Below are positions 53,954 through 61,899 of a DNA stretch of 64,000 nt, one piece after another (positions within the stretch are counted from its first letter, which is position 1; each line of letters opens with the position of its first letter). Origin of the DNA: an uncultured Bacteroides sp. (GTDB lineage Bacteria; Bacteroidota; Bacteroidia; Bacteroidales; Bacteroidaceae); the NCBI RefSeq assembly GCF_963678425.1, contig NZ_OY782854.1:124001-188000 (forward strand). The letters run 5' to 3'. Under the pieces are notes generated by a model. It searched no databases. It saw only the letters and a program-made list of their open reading frames with translations, and had not been told where the DNA came from. Made by a program: the position numbers and the translations under genes.

Positions 53954-54460
53954 ATGAATAATTTTTTGTTGGTTGTAACTCTTCTTCCGGTTGTTTTTAT
54001 GTTTCATGATTTTGAAGAAATAATATTTATGAAGTCATGGTTTAATAAAAATGGTCAGTGGCTAGCTGAAAAATTTCCTTTTCTTCCTAAAACATTATTT
54101 TCTCATTTTGAGAGCACAACGACGGCTAATTTTGCATTAATGGTAGCCGAAGAATTTATACTTGTGAGTTTGGTTACCTATTTGGGAATACTTTCGGGTA
54201 ATTACTACTGGTGGTTAGGAGCTTTTATGGCATTTTCGGTTCATATAGTGATACACCTCATTCAATGGATTGTAGTTCGCAGATATATACCAGTGATTGT
54301 AACTTCTCTGCTTTGCTTGCCTTATTGCATTTATGGAATAGTGCAAATACTCCATACTAATGAATTTACCAGTATAGAGATTGCAGTTTGTACTTTAATA
54401 GGCATGGTGCTGACTGCTCTTAATTTATTACTAATACACAGAATCTTTTCCCGGTTATGA
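53954..54460 (+). CDS. HXXEE-domain integral membrane protein
   Basis: A 168-residue protein with about five membrane helices. It carries the HXXEE motif in FMFHDFEEIIF (His-x-x-Glu-Glu), a second EE in MVAEEFIL, and an HxxxH-like segment (HIVIHLIQW), which would form a buried polar, possibly metal-binding cluster. The function of the family is not established. It ends in an ATGA overlap with the AraC-type regulator gene (54457-54460), so translation is coupled and a shared role is likely. Confidence 0.8.
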   Translation: MNNFLLVVTLLPVVFMFHDFEEIIFMKSWFNKNGQWLAEKFPFLPKTLFSHFESTTTANFALMVAEEFILVSLVTYLGILSGNYYWWLGAFMAFSVHIVIHLIQWIVVRRYIPVIVTSLLCLPYCIYGIVQILHTNEFTSIEIAVCTLIGMVLTALNLLLIHRIFSRL

Positions 54461-55350
54461 GTATTTCAGATTATCAGCAGACATATATTGAACGAATCCA
54501 CCAGGTTGTAGATTATATCACGGAACATATCTCAGATGAAATTGTGCTGGATGATCTTGCAGCAGTAGCTTGCTTTTCACCCTTTCATTTTCATCGGATC
54601 TTTACTTCCATGACGGGAGAAACACCTCGTGATTTTATTGAACGTCTGAGGCTTGAAAAGGCTGCTAACCGTCTTTGCCGTATGCCCGGTCTTTCAGTCT
54701 CAGAAGTAGCTCAGGAATGTGGATATAGTTCTATTTCCACCTTTTCACGTTCGTTTAAGAAATATCATAAAGTCTCCCCGAGCCAATACCTGAAAAAGCA
54801 TGTATATGATTATCATTTTCCGGATAGTCCTTTGTACCAGTTTGATACTCCCGAGTTCAAAGCTGATATATCAGATGTTGAGATTGTATCATTACCTGCG
54901 TTTCATGTGGCTTATGTACAAATCTTGAATGGTTACGCATCAGGAATACCGAAGTCATGGCAAAAGTTGCTTTGTTATGGAAACGCTCATCAGTTGATAA
55001 CCCCTGAAACTTTGTTCATCGGGATGCCTTTTGATAATCCGGGAGTTACTCCCCGACAAAAATGCCGTTATAGGGCGTGTATATCTATTTCACCTGATAT
55101 AAAAATGAGTAAAGGAGAGGTCAAAACTTCTGATGTTAAGGCTGGCAGGTATGCTAAGTACCATTTTCATGGGAAACCTATACAGCTTTTTAATGTGTAT
55201 GCTTTTCTTTATGGCAAGTGGTTACCACAAAGCGGATATATTCCGGATGAGAAACCATTGCTCGAAATATATCCGCCTGAACTTCATGCAAATTATACAG
55301 AAGATCAGTATGTGGATTATGATATTATGCTTCCTGTACGTCCTTTATAA
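54457..55350 (+). CDS. AraC-family regulator with GyrI-like effector-binding domain
   Basis: A 297-residue transcription factor of the Rob/SoxS-like type. Residues about 8-110 hold two helix-turn-helix motifs (IVLDDLAAVACFSPFHFHRI, LSVSEVAQECGYSSISTFSR). Residues about 130-297 form a GyrI/BmrR-like small-molecule-binding domain (VEIVSLPAFHVAYVQ, FIGMPFDNPGVTP, GRYAKYHFHG, DYDIMLPVRPL). Such regulators respond to drugs or hydrophobic molecules. Immediately convergent, with stops overlapping by 6 bp, is a DHA2-type exporter gene, a likely partner in drug response. The upstream overlap with the HXXEE gene links them in one transcript. Confidence 0.93.
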   Translation: MSISDYQQTYIERIHQVVDYITEHISDEIVLDDLAAVACFSPFHFHRIFTSMTGETPRDFIERLRLEKAANRLCRMPGLSVSEVAQECGYSSISTFSRSFKKYHKVSPSQYLKKHVYDYHFPDSPLYQFDTPEFKADISDVEIVSLPAFHVAYVQILNGYASGIPKSWQKLLCYGNAHQLITPETLFIGMPFDNPGVTPRQKCRYRACISISPDIKMSKGEVKTSDVKAGRYAKYHFHGKPIQLFNVYAFLYGKWLPQSGYIPDEKPLLEIYPPELHANYTEDQYVDYDIMLPVRPL

Positions 55351-56730
55351 GGACTTGTTCTGTTGTCTGGCAAACCCTCTTTTCACAACTTTCTCATTAA
55401 GAAAAGCCATACTGATTATACCAGTAACCAAAGCTGCTATGCAGAACCACAACAGTCCAGGTAGTGAGACGTGAAGCATTTTTCCCAGTACGGAAGTAGA
55501 AAAGACTCCACCCATAATCTGGAAGAATTCGATGGTGGAAAGGAGTATTCCCATTTGTGCAACGGAGATTACCGATTGAGGCATAATGTTCACTATCGGA
55601 AAGTTCATTCCTATCCCTAGCCCGCAAAGCAGCATGGCGGTTGCCACTAAAGGCATTGGTATGTCTTTTCCAAAGAATAAGAGGATAGAGAATCCGGTTA
55701 TTGCTATTGAAAAATTGACAATACTTAGCCGACGATATTTTTGGAAGCGGGAAACCAAGAATCCCCCTGCCATTCCTCCTGCTACCATTGACAAAGACAT
55801 AGGAAGCATCATCATTCCCGAAAAGGCAACTCCTTTCTTTAAAACAATCTGTAACAGATAGGGCACGTAGAGAATTATTCCGAACAGAGCTACATATCCT
55901 AGTGCCGCAGTAAAAGCCGCTTTTCTGAAAATCTTATTTTTTAGCATTTCTGCAGGCAACATCGGTGATTGAGATTTTTGTTCCATTTTGTAAAAGCAGA
56001 ACAGCATGCAGGCTGAAAAAATCAGTAGAATAATCAATATAGGCGAGTTCCATGGAAGTAGTTTGCCTCCTTCTGTGAGGCAAAACAAGAGTGGAAAGAT
56101 GCCAGAAAGAAAGGCTAATAAACCTTTTATGTCTAATCTGCTATCAGCATCAACATGTCTTTCTAATTTCAGATAACGATTTAAAAAGAAGAAAGCTGTT
56201 GCTCCTACAGGTACATTGATGAAAAAAATCCATCTCCATGACAGATACTCGGTTATCAGTCCGCCGGCAACAGGTCCCAGCAGACTGGCAAGTCCATGCA
56301 TTGAAGCGAGAATGCCAATATATTTTCCTCTTTCTTCAAACGGGAATAGTTCAGAAGTAATAATAAAGGTACTGGAGGCCAGAACACCTCCGCATGCTCC
56401 CTGTAATCCACGACCCAGAATAAGCATTGGCATACTTACTGACAGGGCACATATCACCGAAGTGATCAGAAAGCAAATTAACCCCCATAACACAATAAGC
56501 TTTCTTCCGTATACGTCCGACAGCTTTCCGGCTATAGGAATAGACACCGTAGAGAACAGCAGATAGGAAGTAAAAGGAAGCGAATAATGCTCGATTCCTT
56601 GCAAATCACCGATAATTCGGGGCATAGCAGTTGCTACAATAGAGTTGTCAAGTGCTGAAAGCAGTAAACACAACATTAGTCCCGCCATCATAGCAGGAAC
56701 ATTTCTTAAAGAATTTTCTTTTGATTGCAT
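55345..56730 (-). CDS. MFS drug exporter, DHA2 (EmrB/QacA) type
   Basis: A 461-residue integral membrane antiporter with about 14 predicted helices. It shows the MFS motif A region GKLSDVYGRKLIVLWG, motif B/C-like GRGLQGACGGVLASSTFI, LSWRWIFFINVPVGATAFF typical of the DHA2 group, and LDNSIVATAMPRIIGDLQG with the acid in helix 1. The length is a little short of typical 14-TMS members (about 500). The gene diverges from a VOC-fold gene, with a promoter-like box at 56760-56767, and converges on the AraC/GyrI regulator. Confidence 0.92.
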   Translation of the reverse strand: MQSKENSLRNVPAMMAGLMLCLLLSALDNSIVATAMPRIIGDLQGIEHYSLPFTSYLLFSTVSIPIAGKLSDVYGRKLIVLWGLICFLITSVICALSVSMPMLILGRGLQGACGGVLASSTFIITSELFPFEERGKYIGILASMHGLASLLGPVAGGLITEYLSWRWIFFINVPVGATAFFFLNRYLKLERHVDADSRLDIKGLLAFLSGIFPLLFCLTEGGKLLPWNSPILIILLIFSACMLFCFYKMEQKSQSPMLPAEMLKNKIFRKAAFTAALGYVALFGIILYVPYLLQIVLKKGVAFSGMMMLPMSLSMVAGGMAGGFLVSRFQKYRRLSIVNFSIAITGFSILLFFGKDIPMPLVATAMLLCGLGIGMNFPIVNIMPQSVISVAQMGILLSTIEFFQIMGGVFSTSVLGKMLHVSLPGLLWFCIAALVTGIISMAFLNEKVVKRGFARQQNKSL

Positions 56731-56759
56731 CTTAAATATTTAATTTATCGTTCACGATG

Positions 56760-56767
56760 CAAAAGTA
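56760..56767 (-). promoter_or_regulatory. TAnnTTTG promoter box for the MFS exporter
   Basis: Minus-strand TACTTTTG, 29 bp before the ATG at 56730. Motif match only. Confidence 0.5.
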
Positions 56768-56856
56768 CGGAGGATGCTATTTTTTAACTTGTTTATTCTT
56801 GCTATCTGTTTTGCAAATCTTGCTAAAGGCTTGTACTGAAAGTGGATTCTTTTCAA

Positions 56857-56864
56857 TACATTTG
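56857..56864 (+). promoter_or_regulatory. TAnnTTTG promoter box for the VOC-fold gene
   Basis: TACATTTG, 27 bp before the ATG at 56892 and only 18 bp before an alternative ATG at 56883. Motif match only. Confidence 0.45.
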
Positions 56865-56891
56865 CAATACGGCAATTAATGAATGTGTAAC

Positions 56892-57281
56892 ATGAAAATA
56901 CATCACATAGCAATCTGGACAACACAGTTAGAAGAGATGAGAAACTTTTACTGCACCTATTTCAATGGCATCAGCAATCAAAAGTATGTAAATCAAAACA
57001 AAGGATTTGAATCATATTTCATCCATTTCGATGATTGTGCTTCATTGGAACTGATGAAGTGTGCGGATATTGATAGTCGCACCGAGGGTGAGCAATTGGG
57101 ATATTGCCATTTAGCTTTCTCATTAGGCAGTAAAGACTCAGTCCTGGAGCTAACAGACCGATTGAGAAGAGATGGCTGTCAGATCGTGGGTGAGCCTCGT
57201 GTTACAGGCGATGGCTACTTTGAGAGCGTGGTGCTGGATATTGATGGCAATAGAGTTGAGCTTGTCTCGGAGGATAGCTAA
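56892..57281 (+). CDS. Glyoxalase/VOC-superfamily protein
   Basis: A 129-residue cytoplasmic protein with two beta-alpha-beta-beta-beta modules. Possible metal ligands are a His in MKIHHIAIWT, a His in GYCHLAFSLG and a Glu in NRVELVSED. It resembles small VOC proteins related to lactoylglutathione lyase and antibiotic-binding resistance proteins; the reaction is not predictable. The ATG at 56892 is preferred over one at 56883 because family members usually begin MKIHH-like, but both are possible. Confidence 0.85.
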   Translation: MKIHHIAIWTTQLEEMRNFYCTYFNGISNQKYVNQNKGFESYFIHFDDCASLELMKCADIDSRTEGEQLGYCHLAFSLGSKDSVLELTDRLRRDGCQIVGEPRVTGDGYFESVVLDIDGNRVELVSEDS

Positions 57282-57355
57282 ACTCTATTTTACCAGGATT
57301 TTACATGAGTAGTAAGTCTCTTTGCTCTTTTTTCTTTATAGTCAAAAGTGAGTTA

Positions 57356-58108
57356 TTATTTTGAATCCGGGAATAATTTGCCTATCAGATTTATCATGTC
57401 TTTAGGAGCATTCGGATCTTTCATTGCTTCGCGTATTTTTTGTTTCTGTTCAGGTGTCAGAATGGATACCATTTGTTTCATAACATCGCCCAGTGAATTG
57501 AGAACCTGTAATACTACTTCACCAGCCTCCTTGTTATATTGTTTGCTGAGTGAATCATCCGGCTGATCGGCCAGCAGATTCATATTTATCTTCTGAAGAA
57601 TCTCAAAAAGACGTGGAAGAACAGCTGGTAAGCTCTTGGTCACAGAATCCTTTAATGCCATGATCTGTGTCATCTGTTTAGGGTTTAATAAATTAGTCGT
57701 GTCTTTGGGGACAACAGGCGCAGGACGATTCCATCCCGCAACCCTGTCATTTATCTTCAGCTTTTTACTGGCTGTGAATGCGCGGTTCTTTATATCTTTA
57801 CCATCTGTTTCTTTTTCCACACCATTCCAACTGCCAAGTGTGTATTTGTAGAAATACTTTTTATTCATAAAGCAGGGAACCTCCACGGTGTAGTGTTTGC
57901 TGTCAATGCGTTTCATACAACAGCTACTGTCGGATGGGTTCCAGTTGTTGAAAGTTCCTGCAATAAATACGGTAGAGTCTTCCTGAATACCCGGTCCGGG
58001 TAGTTCAACTGTAAGACGGACTTTACACACCTGTGCTTTTACATAATTTGACGTTGTTGATGCACCAACCAGACATAGCAGGATGCACCAGAAATGTTTT
58101 TTATTCAT
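57356..58108 (-). CDS. Secreted protein with N-terminal CBM48/E-set-like domain and helical tail
   Basis: A 250-residue exported protein. After a signal peptide (ending YVKAQ) residues about 28-120 resemble a starch/glycogen-binding E-set domain (DSTVFIAGTFNNWNPSD, KHYTVEVPCFMNKKYFYKYT, LGSWNGVEKE). A Pro-rich break is followed by a helical region (about 140-250) with KQMTQIMALKDSVTKSLP and LTPEQKQKIREAMKDP; the last element resembles Spy/CpxP-type LTxxQ motifs. The combination is unfamiliar to me. No catalytic residues were seen, so a binding or chaperone role is possible. It is a single gene on the minus strand. Confidence 0.6.
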   Translation of the reverse strand: MNKKHFWCILLCLVGASTTSNYVKAQVCKVRLTVELPGPGIQEDSTVFIAGTFNNWNPSDSSCCMKRIDSKHYTVEVPCFMNKKYFYKYTLGSWNGVEKETDGKDIKNRAFTASKKLKINDRVAGWNRPAPVVPKDTTNLLNPKQMTQIMALKDSVTKSLPAVLPRLFEILQKINMNLLADQPDDSLSKQYNKEAGEVVLQVLNSLGDVMKQMVSILTPEQKQKIREAMKDPNAPKDMINLIGKLFPDSK

Positions 58109-58227
58109 AAGAGTTGTATGTTTTTAGAGAATTATAATTTTAATTATCTGTGGTTAAACTGTTTAACCATAAAAACGTTGTAAATATAATGGGATTTTTA
58201 CTATGTTCACTAGGTTCGTTTAAATAT

Positions 58228-58809
58228 TTATTCTTTAGAGGGTAATTTATTTTGTTGTTTAATGGGGGGCTTGTAGATATATTGTTTATTATAATCAATG
58301 ATATATTTATGCTTTGACAAGAAATCCGATCCAATAATTCCAATGATGTTATAACCTGTAAGATTTATTTTTTCTCTCAGAGATTTAATGTCAAGCATCA
58401 GGAAATCGTGAGCTACTCCATTTATCGGAAGTCTGATTGTGTATGAAACATCCCTGCTGGTTTTTTCTGAGAAAGACTGTAATCGGATAAAATCAATTTT
58501 TCTGATATATTCAATTAAATTGTTATGGTCAAAAATCCATGTAGAGTCAATAATTGAAAAAGTAGCTCCTGTATCAACAATAAAATATTTCCTTCCATAA
58601 AATCCCAGATACAATTTCACGATAGGTATATTGTTTCTAGAACCAACGCCAATGAATTTAATAGAATCAGAGCCGGAAAATTTCACAGAATCTTCCAACG
58701 GATTTTTCATGTAATAAGAAACAGCATTGTAGCTGCTGCATCCTTTGAAAAACAAAACGGTTATGATACCGGTCAGAAATATAATTATGACCCATCCGTT
58801 CTTTTTCAT
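58228..58809 (-). CDS. Retropepsin-like aspartyl protease-fold lipoprotein
   Basis: A 193-residue protein with an N-terminal hydrophobic segment and a Cys (residue 24, FFKGCSS) fitting a lipoprotein or membrane anchor. A single pepsin-like lobe contains the active-site triplet DTGA (Asp79, in FIVDTGATFSIID) and the second conserved element IIGIIGSDFLSKHKYIIDY near residue 155. Retropepsin-like proteins work as dimers with one Asp from each subunit. Substrate is unknown. It is a stand-alone gene, about 107 bp downstream of the repeat-protein gene on the same strand. Confidence 0.8.
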   Translation of the reverse strand: MKKNGWVIIIFLTGIITVLFFKGCSSYNAVSYYMKNPLEDSVKFSGSDSIKFIGVGSRNNIPIVKLYLGFYGRKYFIVDTGATFSIIDSTWIFDHNNLIEYIRKIDFIRLQSFSEKTSRDVSYTIRLPINGVAHDFLMLDIKSLREKINLTGYNIIGIIGSDFLSKHKYIIDYNKQYIYKPPIKQQNKLPSKE

Positions 58810-58916
58810 TTGTATTCAGATTTGTTCTTTATCCCTTTGAAATTAGAACAATACAGACAGACAGTAAGTTTGCCTGAAAAAGAATAAATTTACTGATTAC
58901 AAGATAAATAAGATGA

Positions 58917-59561
58917 TTAAATTTTCAGAAAGAAGTCTATATCGTCATAAGAGAATCTGATTAAATCCTGTTTGGGTTTTCTATCTTCATTCTCTTCTCT
59001 TCCTCTATGCGTTTCATTATCATCAAATTCATATTCAAAATCATTATTTCCAATATAAATTAATTGTTTGGAGAAAGGATCATATTTTAGCTTTACGTCG
59101 CCTATCTGAGACATTTTTTCGGAAAAGAAATCATATTTAATTTCAACATTTCCTATCCTTTCAATCCGTTCAGAGGCAAAGTTATATTTTAAAATCCTGT
59201 CACCAATTTTAATTATCTTCTTTGATCCAAGATCATAGCGTATCACGAGGTCGCCTATTCTGGAAATGTTGTCAGTGAAGAAATCATACTCTATTTTGCA
59301 CCCGTCAATTCTTTTCAGACGTCCGCCTTTTGACAGATCACGTGAAGATTCAAATCTTAAATCACCGCTGTCATATTCCGGGTCGCGATATTGGCTTATC
59401 TTTTTGATATTCCCCATCTGGTCTAACGTTATTGATGAGCTTTGTAACCTTATTCTGACTAAGTAATTGCCTATCAGGTTTGTATAAACAGTGAGGTGCT
59501 GAGCATTAACAACTGTTGCAAATAGAAACAGAATAAATGCACTGATAATATGTTTTCTCAT
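58917..59561 (-). CDS. Secreted protein of six tandem 17-residue repeats
   Basis: A 214-residue exported protein (signal peptide ending VVNAQ) of no recognised family. Residues 82-183 are six consecutive copies of a 17-residue unit, roughly ISRIGDxxIKYDFFSEK, at 82-98, 99-115, 116-132, 133-149, 150-166 and 167-183. Conserved positions are Ile at 4, Gly at 5, Tyr at 11, Asp/Asn at 12 and Ser at 15. The spacing, with alternating hydrophobics, suggests beta-hairpins stacked into a solenoid or sheet like YD or MORN repeats. The C-terminal 30 residues are charged. Function is unknown; a structural or surface role is a guess. Confidence 0.65.
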   Translation of the reverse strand: MRKHIISAFILFLFATVVNAQHLTVYTNLIGNYLVRIRLQSSSITLDQMGNIKKISQYRDPEYDSGDLRFESSRDLSKGGRLKRIDGCKIEYDFFTDNISRIGDLVIRYDLGSKKIIKIGDRILKYNFASERIERIGNVEIKYDFFSEKMSQIGDVKLKYDPFSKQLIYIGNNDFEYEFDDNETHRGREENEDRKPKQDLIRFSYDDIDFFLKI

Positions 59562-59614
59562 ATTATTTTTGTTTAGTCTTGTTCAGAGCTTTCCTTTTAA
59601 GGTGAGTGGCTATA

Positions 59615-59884
59615 TTATTTCTTCCACCTTTTAAATTCGGGAAATGCTTCTTTCATCATAGCAATAGCTTCTTCCCGGGTAATGGGTTTTTCAAGACCTT
59701 TGTTAAATTCGTCAAGAAACTCCACACAATGAAGAATCATTTCATCCATCGTGCAATCCTGAGTGAATTCTCCCTGCTGGAAGCAATAAGTGCAGTAATC
59801 ATTGTTATGGCTACCATCGGCATTAGTACCCAATAGTTCGTCGGATGGCATAGGCATCCCGCAACTTTGACAGATTCTTTCCAT
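59615..59884 (-). CDS. Small zinc-ribbon protein
   Basis: An 89-residue cytoplasmic protein that matches the putative zinc-ribbon family PF12674. Cysteines 5 and 8 (CQSC) and 31 and 34 (CTYC) would bind zinc, with an extra Cys44; the segment GMPMPSDELLGTNADGS between them and the helical tail TMDEMILHCVEFLDEFNK are typical of the family. Function is unknown. A promoter-like box (59910-59917) lies 26 bp before the start. Confidence 0.85.
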   Translation of the reverse strand: MERICQSCGMPMPSDELLGTNADGSHNNDYCTYCFQQGEFTQDCTMDEMILHCVEFLDEFNKGLEKPITREEAIAMMKEAFPEFKRWKK

Positions 59885-59909
59885 AATGATTGATGTTTAT
59901 GTTTACGTG

Positions 59910-59917
59910 CAAATATA
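59910..59917 (-). promoter_or_regulatory. TAnnTTTG promoter box for the zinc-ribbon gene
   Basis: Minus-strand TATATTTG, about 25 bp before the ATG at 59884. Motif match only. Confidence 0.45.
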
Positions 59918-60004
59918 ACTATTCTTTACATAATATCTATGCGTAGATAACTTTTCTTATTCCTGAATGTAATATTTATACTTTCTTAATAAAGATGTGA
60001 TTTT

Positions 60005-61114
60005 TTATTGAATCGTTTTGGCTTTGTTGTTCGATAATTTTAATTTGGCAATCATGTCAGCATACATTAACCGACAGTCAATATGGTCATATACTCTGAT
60101 GAAAGACTTTCTGGCAGTGTGTTCATAATCTCCGTTACTTTTTATCCGGGGTCGAGAAATGTTGAGATAGTGAGAAGAGCAGGCATCAGATTCAAAGCCG
60201 GATTGAAGTGCTGTAAGAAGAACCAGAGGACTGTCGCCCAATATATATGTTTCTCCCATATTCCAGTGCTTGGCAGCAAGGTCGCTTAAAAATCCGAATA
60301 AATTGTCGGCCAGATAACTACCTATTTTACCTTGCGGCTTTATATCTGACATTATTTCGGCAAAGCTATACAGGCATTGTCGGTAAGCATCGCGGGGCAC
60401 CTGCCACACAGGCATTGATGAATTATTGAAAATAACCTTGGCAGCCGGTATGGAGATTGAAATATTGTATTCCACAGCATTGCTTCGTTTGGTTAAGATG
60501 GGTGATAACTGAGGATGGAAAGAAGAATCATACTCTTTTCCTCCAATCCATACCAGAGTAATGCGATTGGCTATTCTGGGTTCCATCAGGTAAGCGCTTG
60601 CTATGTTGGTAAGTCCGGCTCCGCAGACCACATAGAGTGGAAGTTTTGTATCTTCACGCATTGCTTCTTTCACAATAAATGAAGCACCTTCACTCTGCTT
60701 TGGCTGAAGAGAATCTGTTAAAGCAGAGTTGGCACCTGCTAATACCGGCACTTTGCCTTCCAGTCCAAGTATCCTTACCACCTCTCTGGCTTTAGTTGCT
60801 GCAGAATCGGCACTCATGGGAAAGTAACCGCCAAAGTTGGTCTGACTGGTCAGGTGCGATCCTATTATTGCTCTGATTTCCACCGATGGGCTAAGTAAAT
60901 GGTGAGCCAGCTGAAATAGTCCGTCAGGATCTCCACTGAAATCATTGTCTATAATGATTCGCACCCTGGGAGCAGTCAGAGATTTTTTTCCAAAGAGCTC
61001 AGACGCAGTAACCTGAGCTGATACTGTTGTGCAGGCAAAGAAAGTGATAATAAGAAATAAGAAAAATTTATGAATTGTATACGAGAATAGAAAGCCTGAT
61101 TTTTTGTGTTTCAT
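60005..61114 (-). CDS. Exported nucleoside-hydrolase-like protein
   Basis: A 369-residue protein of the inosine/uridine-preferring nucleoside hydrolase fold. A hydrophobic segment (FFLFLIITFFACTTVSAQ) gives a signal peptide, so it is exported. The calcium-binding cluster of the family (usually DTDxGxDDA) appears here as IIDNDFSGDPDGL: Asp56, Asp58, Asp62 and Asp64 with Asn57 between. Further conserved stretches are KVPVLAGAN, LYVVCGAGLTNIASAY and LVWIGG. The variant cluster (Asn57 and the Phe-Ser-Gly insertion) and export suggest a divergent group that may act on nucleosides or other N-ribosides in the periplasm. Confidence 0.8.
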   Translation of the reverse strand: MKHKKSGFLFSYTIHKFFLFLIITFFACTTVSAQVTASELFGKKSLTAPRVRIIIDNDFSGDPDGLFQLAHHLLSPSVEIRAIIGSHLTSQTNFGGYFPMSADSAATKAREVVRILGLEGKVPVLAGANSALTDSLQPKQSEGASFIVKEAMREDTKLPLYVVCGAGLTNIASAYLMEPRIANRITLVWIGGKEYDSSFHPQLSPILTKRSNAVEYNISISIPAAKVIFNNSSMPVWQVPRDAYRQCLYSFAEIMSDIKPQGKIGSYLADNLFGFLSDLAAKHWNMGETYILGDSPLVLLTALQSGFESDACSSHYLNISRPRIKSNGDYEHTARKSFIRVYDHIDCRLMYADMIAKLKLSNNKAKTIQ

Positions 61115-61196
61115 AATGTGTTAGTGATATCGTTAAGTACTGTTTATTTTTGCTGTTATCCGTTATTGAACGTTTGCATTATTCTTCTCCTTCATT

Positions 61197-61406
61197 TCAG
61201 TAAAGTTCCAAAGCCCCTGATGGACATTTCTTTACTGCTTCGATAATCTTCTCCGTTGTAGCATTTTCTAATTTTATCCATGGTTTTTCACCTGGTTTGA
61301 ATGCATCGGGGCAATTATTTACACAGTTACCTGAATGTTCACATTTCTGTGGTTCCCAAACAACGGTTATTTCACCGTTGCTAAAGTAATACTTTTTATT
61401 TTCCAT
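61197..61406 (-). CDS. Small (4Fe-4S)-binding protein, Fer4_19 type
   Basis: A 69-residue cytoplasmic protein with a divergent mono-cluster ferredoxin pattern: Cys22-x5-Cys28-x3-Cys32 and Cys61 in KKCPSGAL. The central Cys of a usual ferredoxin motif is displaced (CEHSGNCVNNCPDAF), as in the Fer4_19/DUF1271 family. Probably an electron carrier of unknown partner. It lies downstream of the small membrane protein gene, from which it is separated by a terminator. Confidence 0.88.
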   Translation of the reverse strand: MENKKYYFSNGEITVVWEPQKCEHSGNCVNNCPDAFKPGEKPWIKLENATTEKIIEAVKKCPSGALELY

Positions 61407-61450
61407 AGTGCATGTTTATTAAATAAATTGATTCGTGTTAAGTAACGAAA

Positions 61451-61479
61451 AGGCAATCTGTAATTTATGCAGATTGCCT
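61451..61479 (-). terminator. Terminator after the small membrane protein gene
   Basis: AGGCAATCTG (61451-61460) pairs perfectly with CAGATTGCCT (61470-61479), loop of 9 bases. On the minus strand it is followed by TTTTCGTT. It lies 62 bp after the stop at 61541. Confidence 0.75.
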
Positions 61480-61540
61480 GATTAAGTGGTATGAGACCTT
61501 ACTGATGCATTGTAAATCAGTTTTGCTGCATTGTAACATT

Positions 61541-61756
61541 TCATTCTTGTTTTGTTACTACATTCTTTAGTTGTTCTTTCAACTTTTCAGCTTTGCATTT
61601 TGCAGCATCTAAAACATCTTTAAATTCACTTTTTGATTTAGTGAAACATTTATCAGCACACTCATTAATGCATTCAAACTTACCGTCGTCCTGCAGCTTA
61701 CGGATAATATACCCTAATGTACATCCAATAGCTAACCCCCAAATAACTCCTTTCAT
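61541..61756 (-). CDS. Small membrane-anchored Cys-containing protein
   Basis: A 71-residue protein of no firm family. One glycine-rich N-terminal membrane helix (VIWGLAIGCTLGYII) is followed by an amphipathic charged region with Cys residues (ECINECADKCF, AAKCKAEKL). This layout is like small YtxH-type stress-linked proteins. Two Fe-S protein genes are close by on either side, but no link is proven. Start ATG at 61756. Confidence 0.6.
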   Translation of the reverse strand: MKGVIWGLAIGCTLGYIIRKLQDDGKFECINECADKCFTKSKSEFKDVLDAAKCKAEKLKEQLKNVVTKQE

Positions 61757-61899
61757 AGTTTTAAGTTTTAATAGATTAGTAGAATAGGTGAACTAAAAAT
61801 ATAACATATTGAGTGCCCGGTTTGTTTTTATGCTGAACATATTATATTGTTATTTGTTACTCATAAACATTATTGTTTAACCACTAAAAATTATATAGT

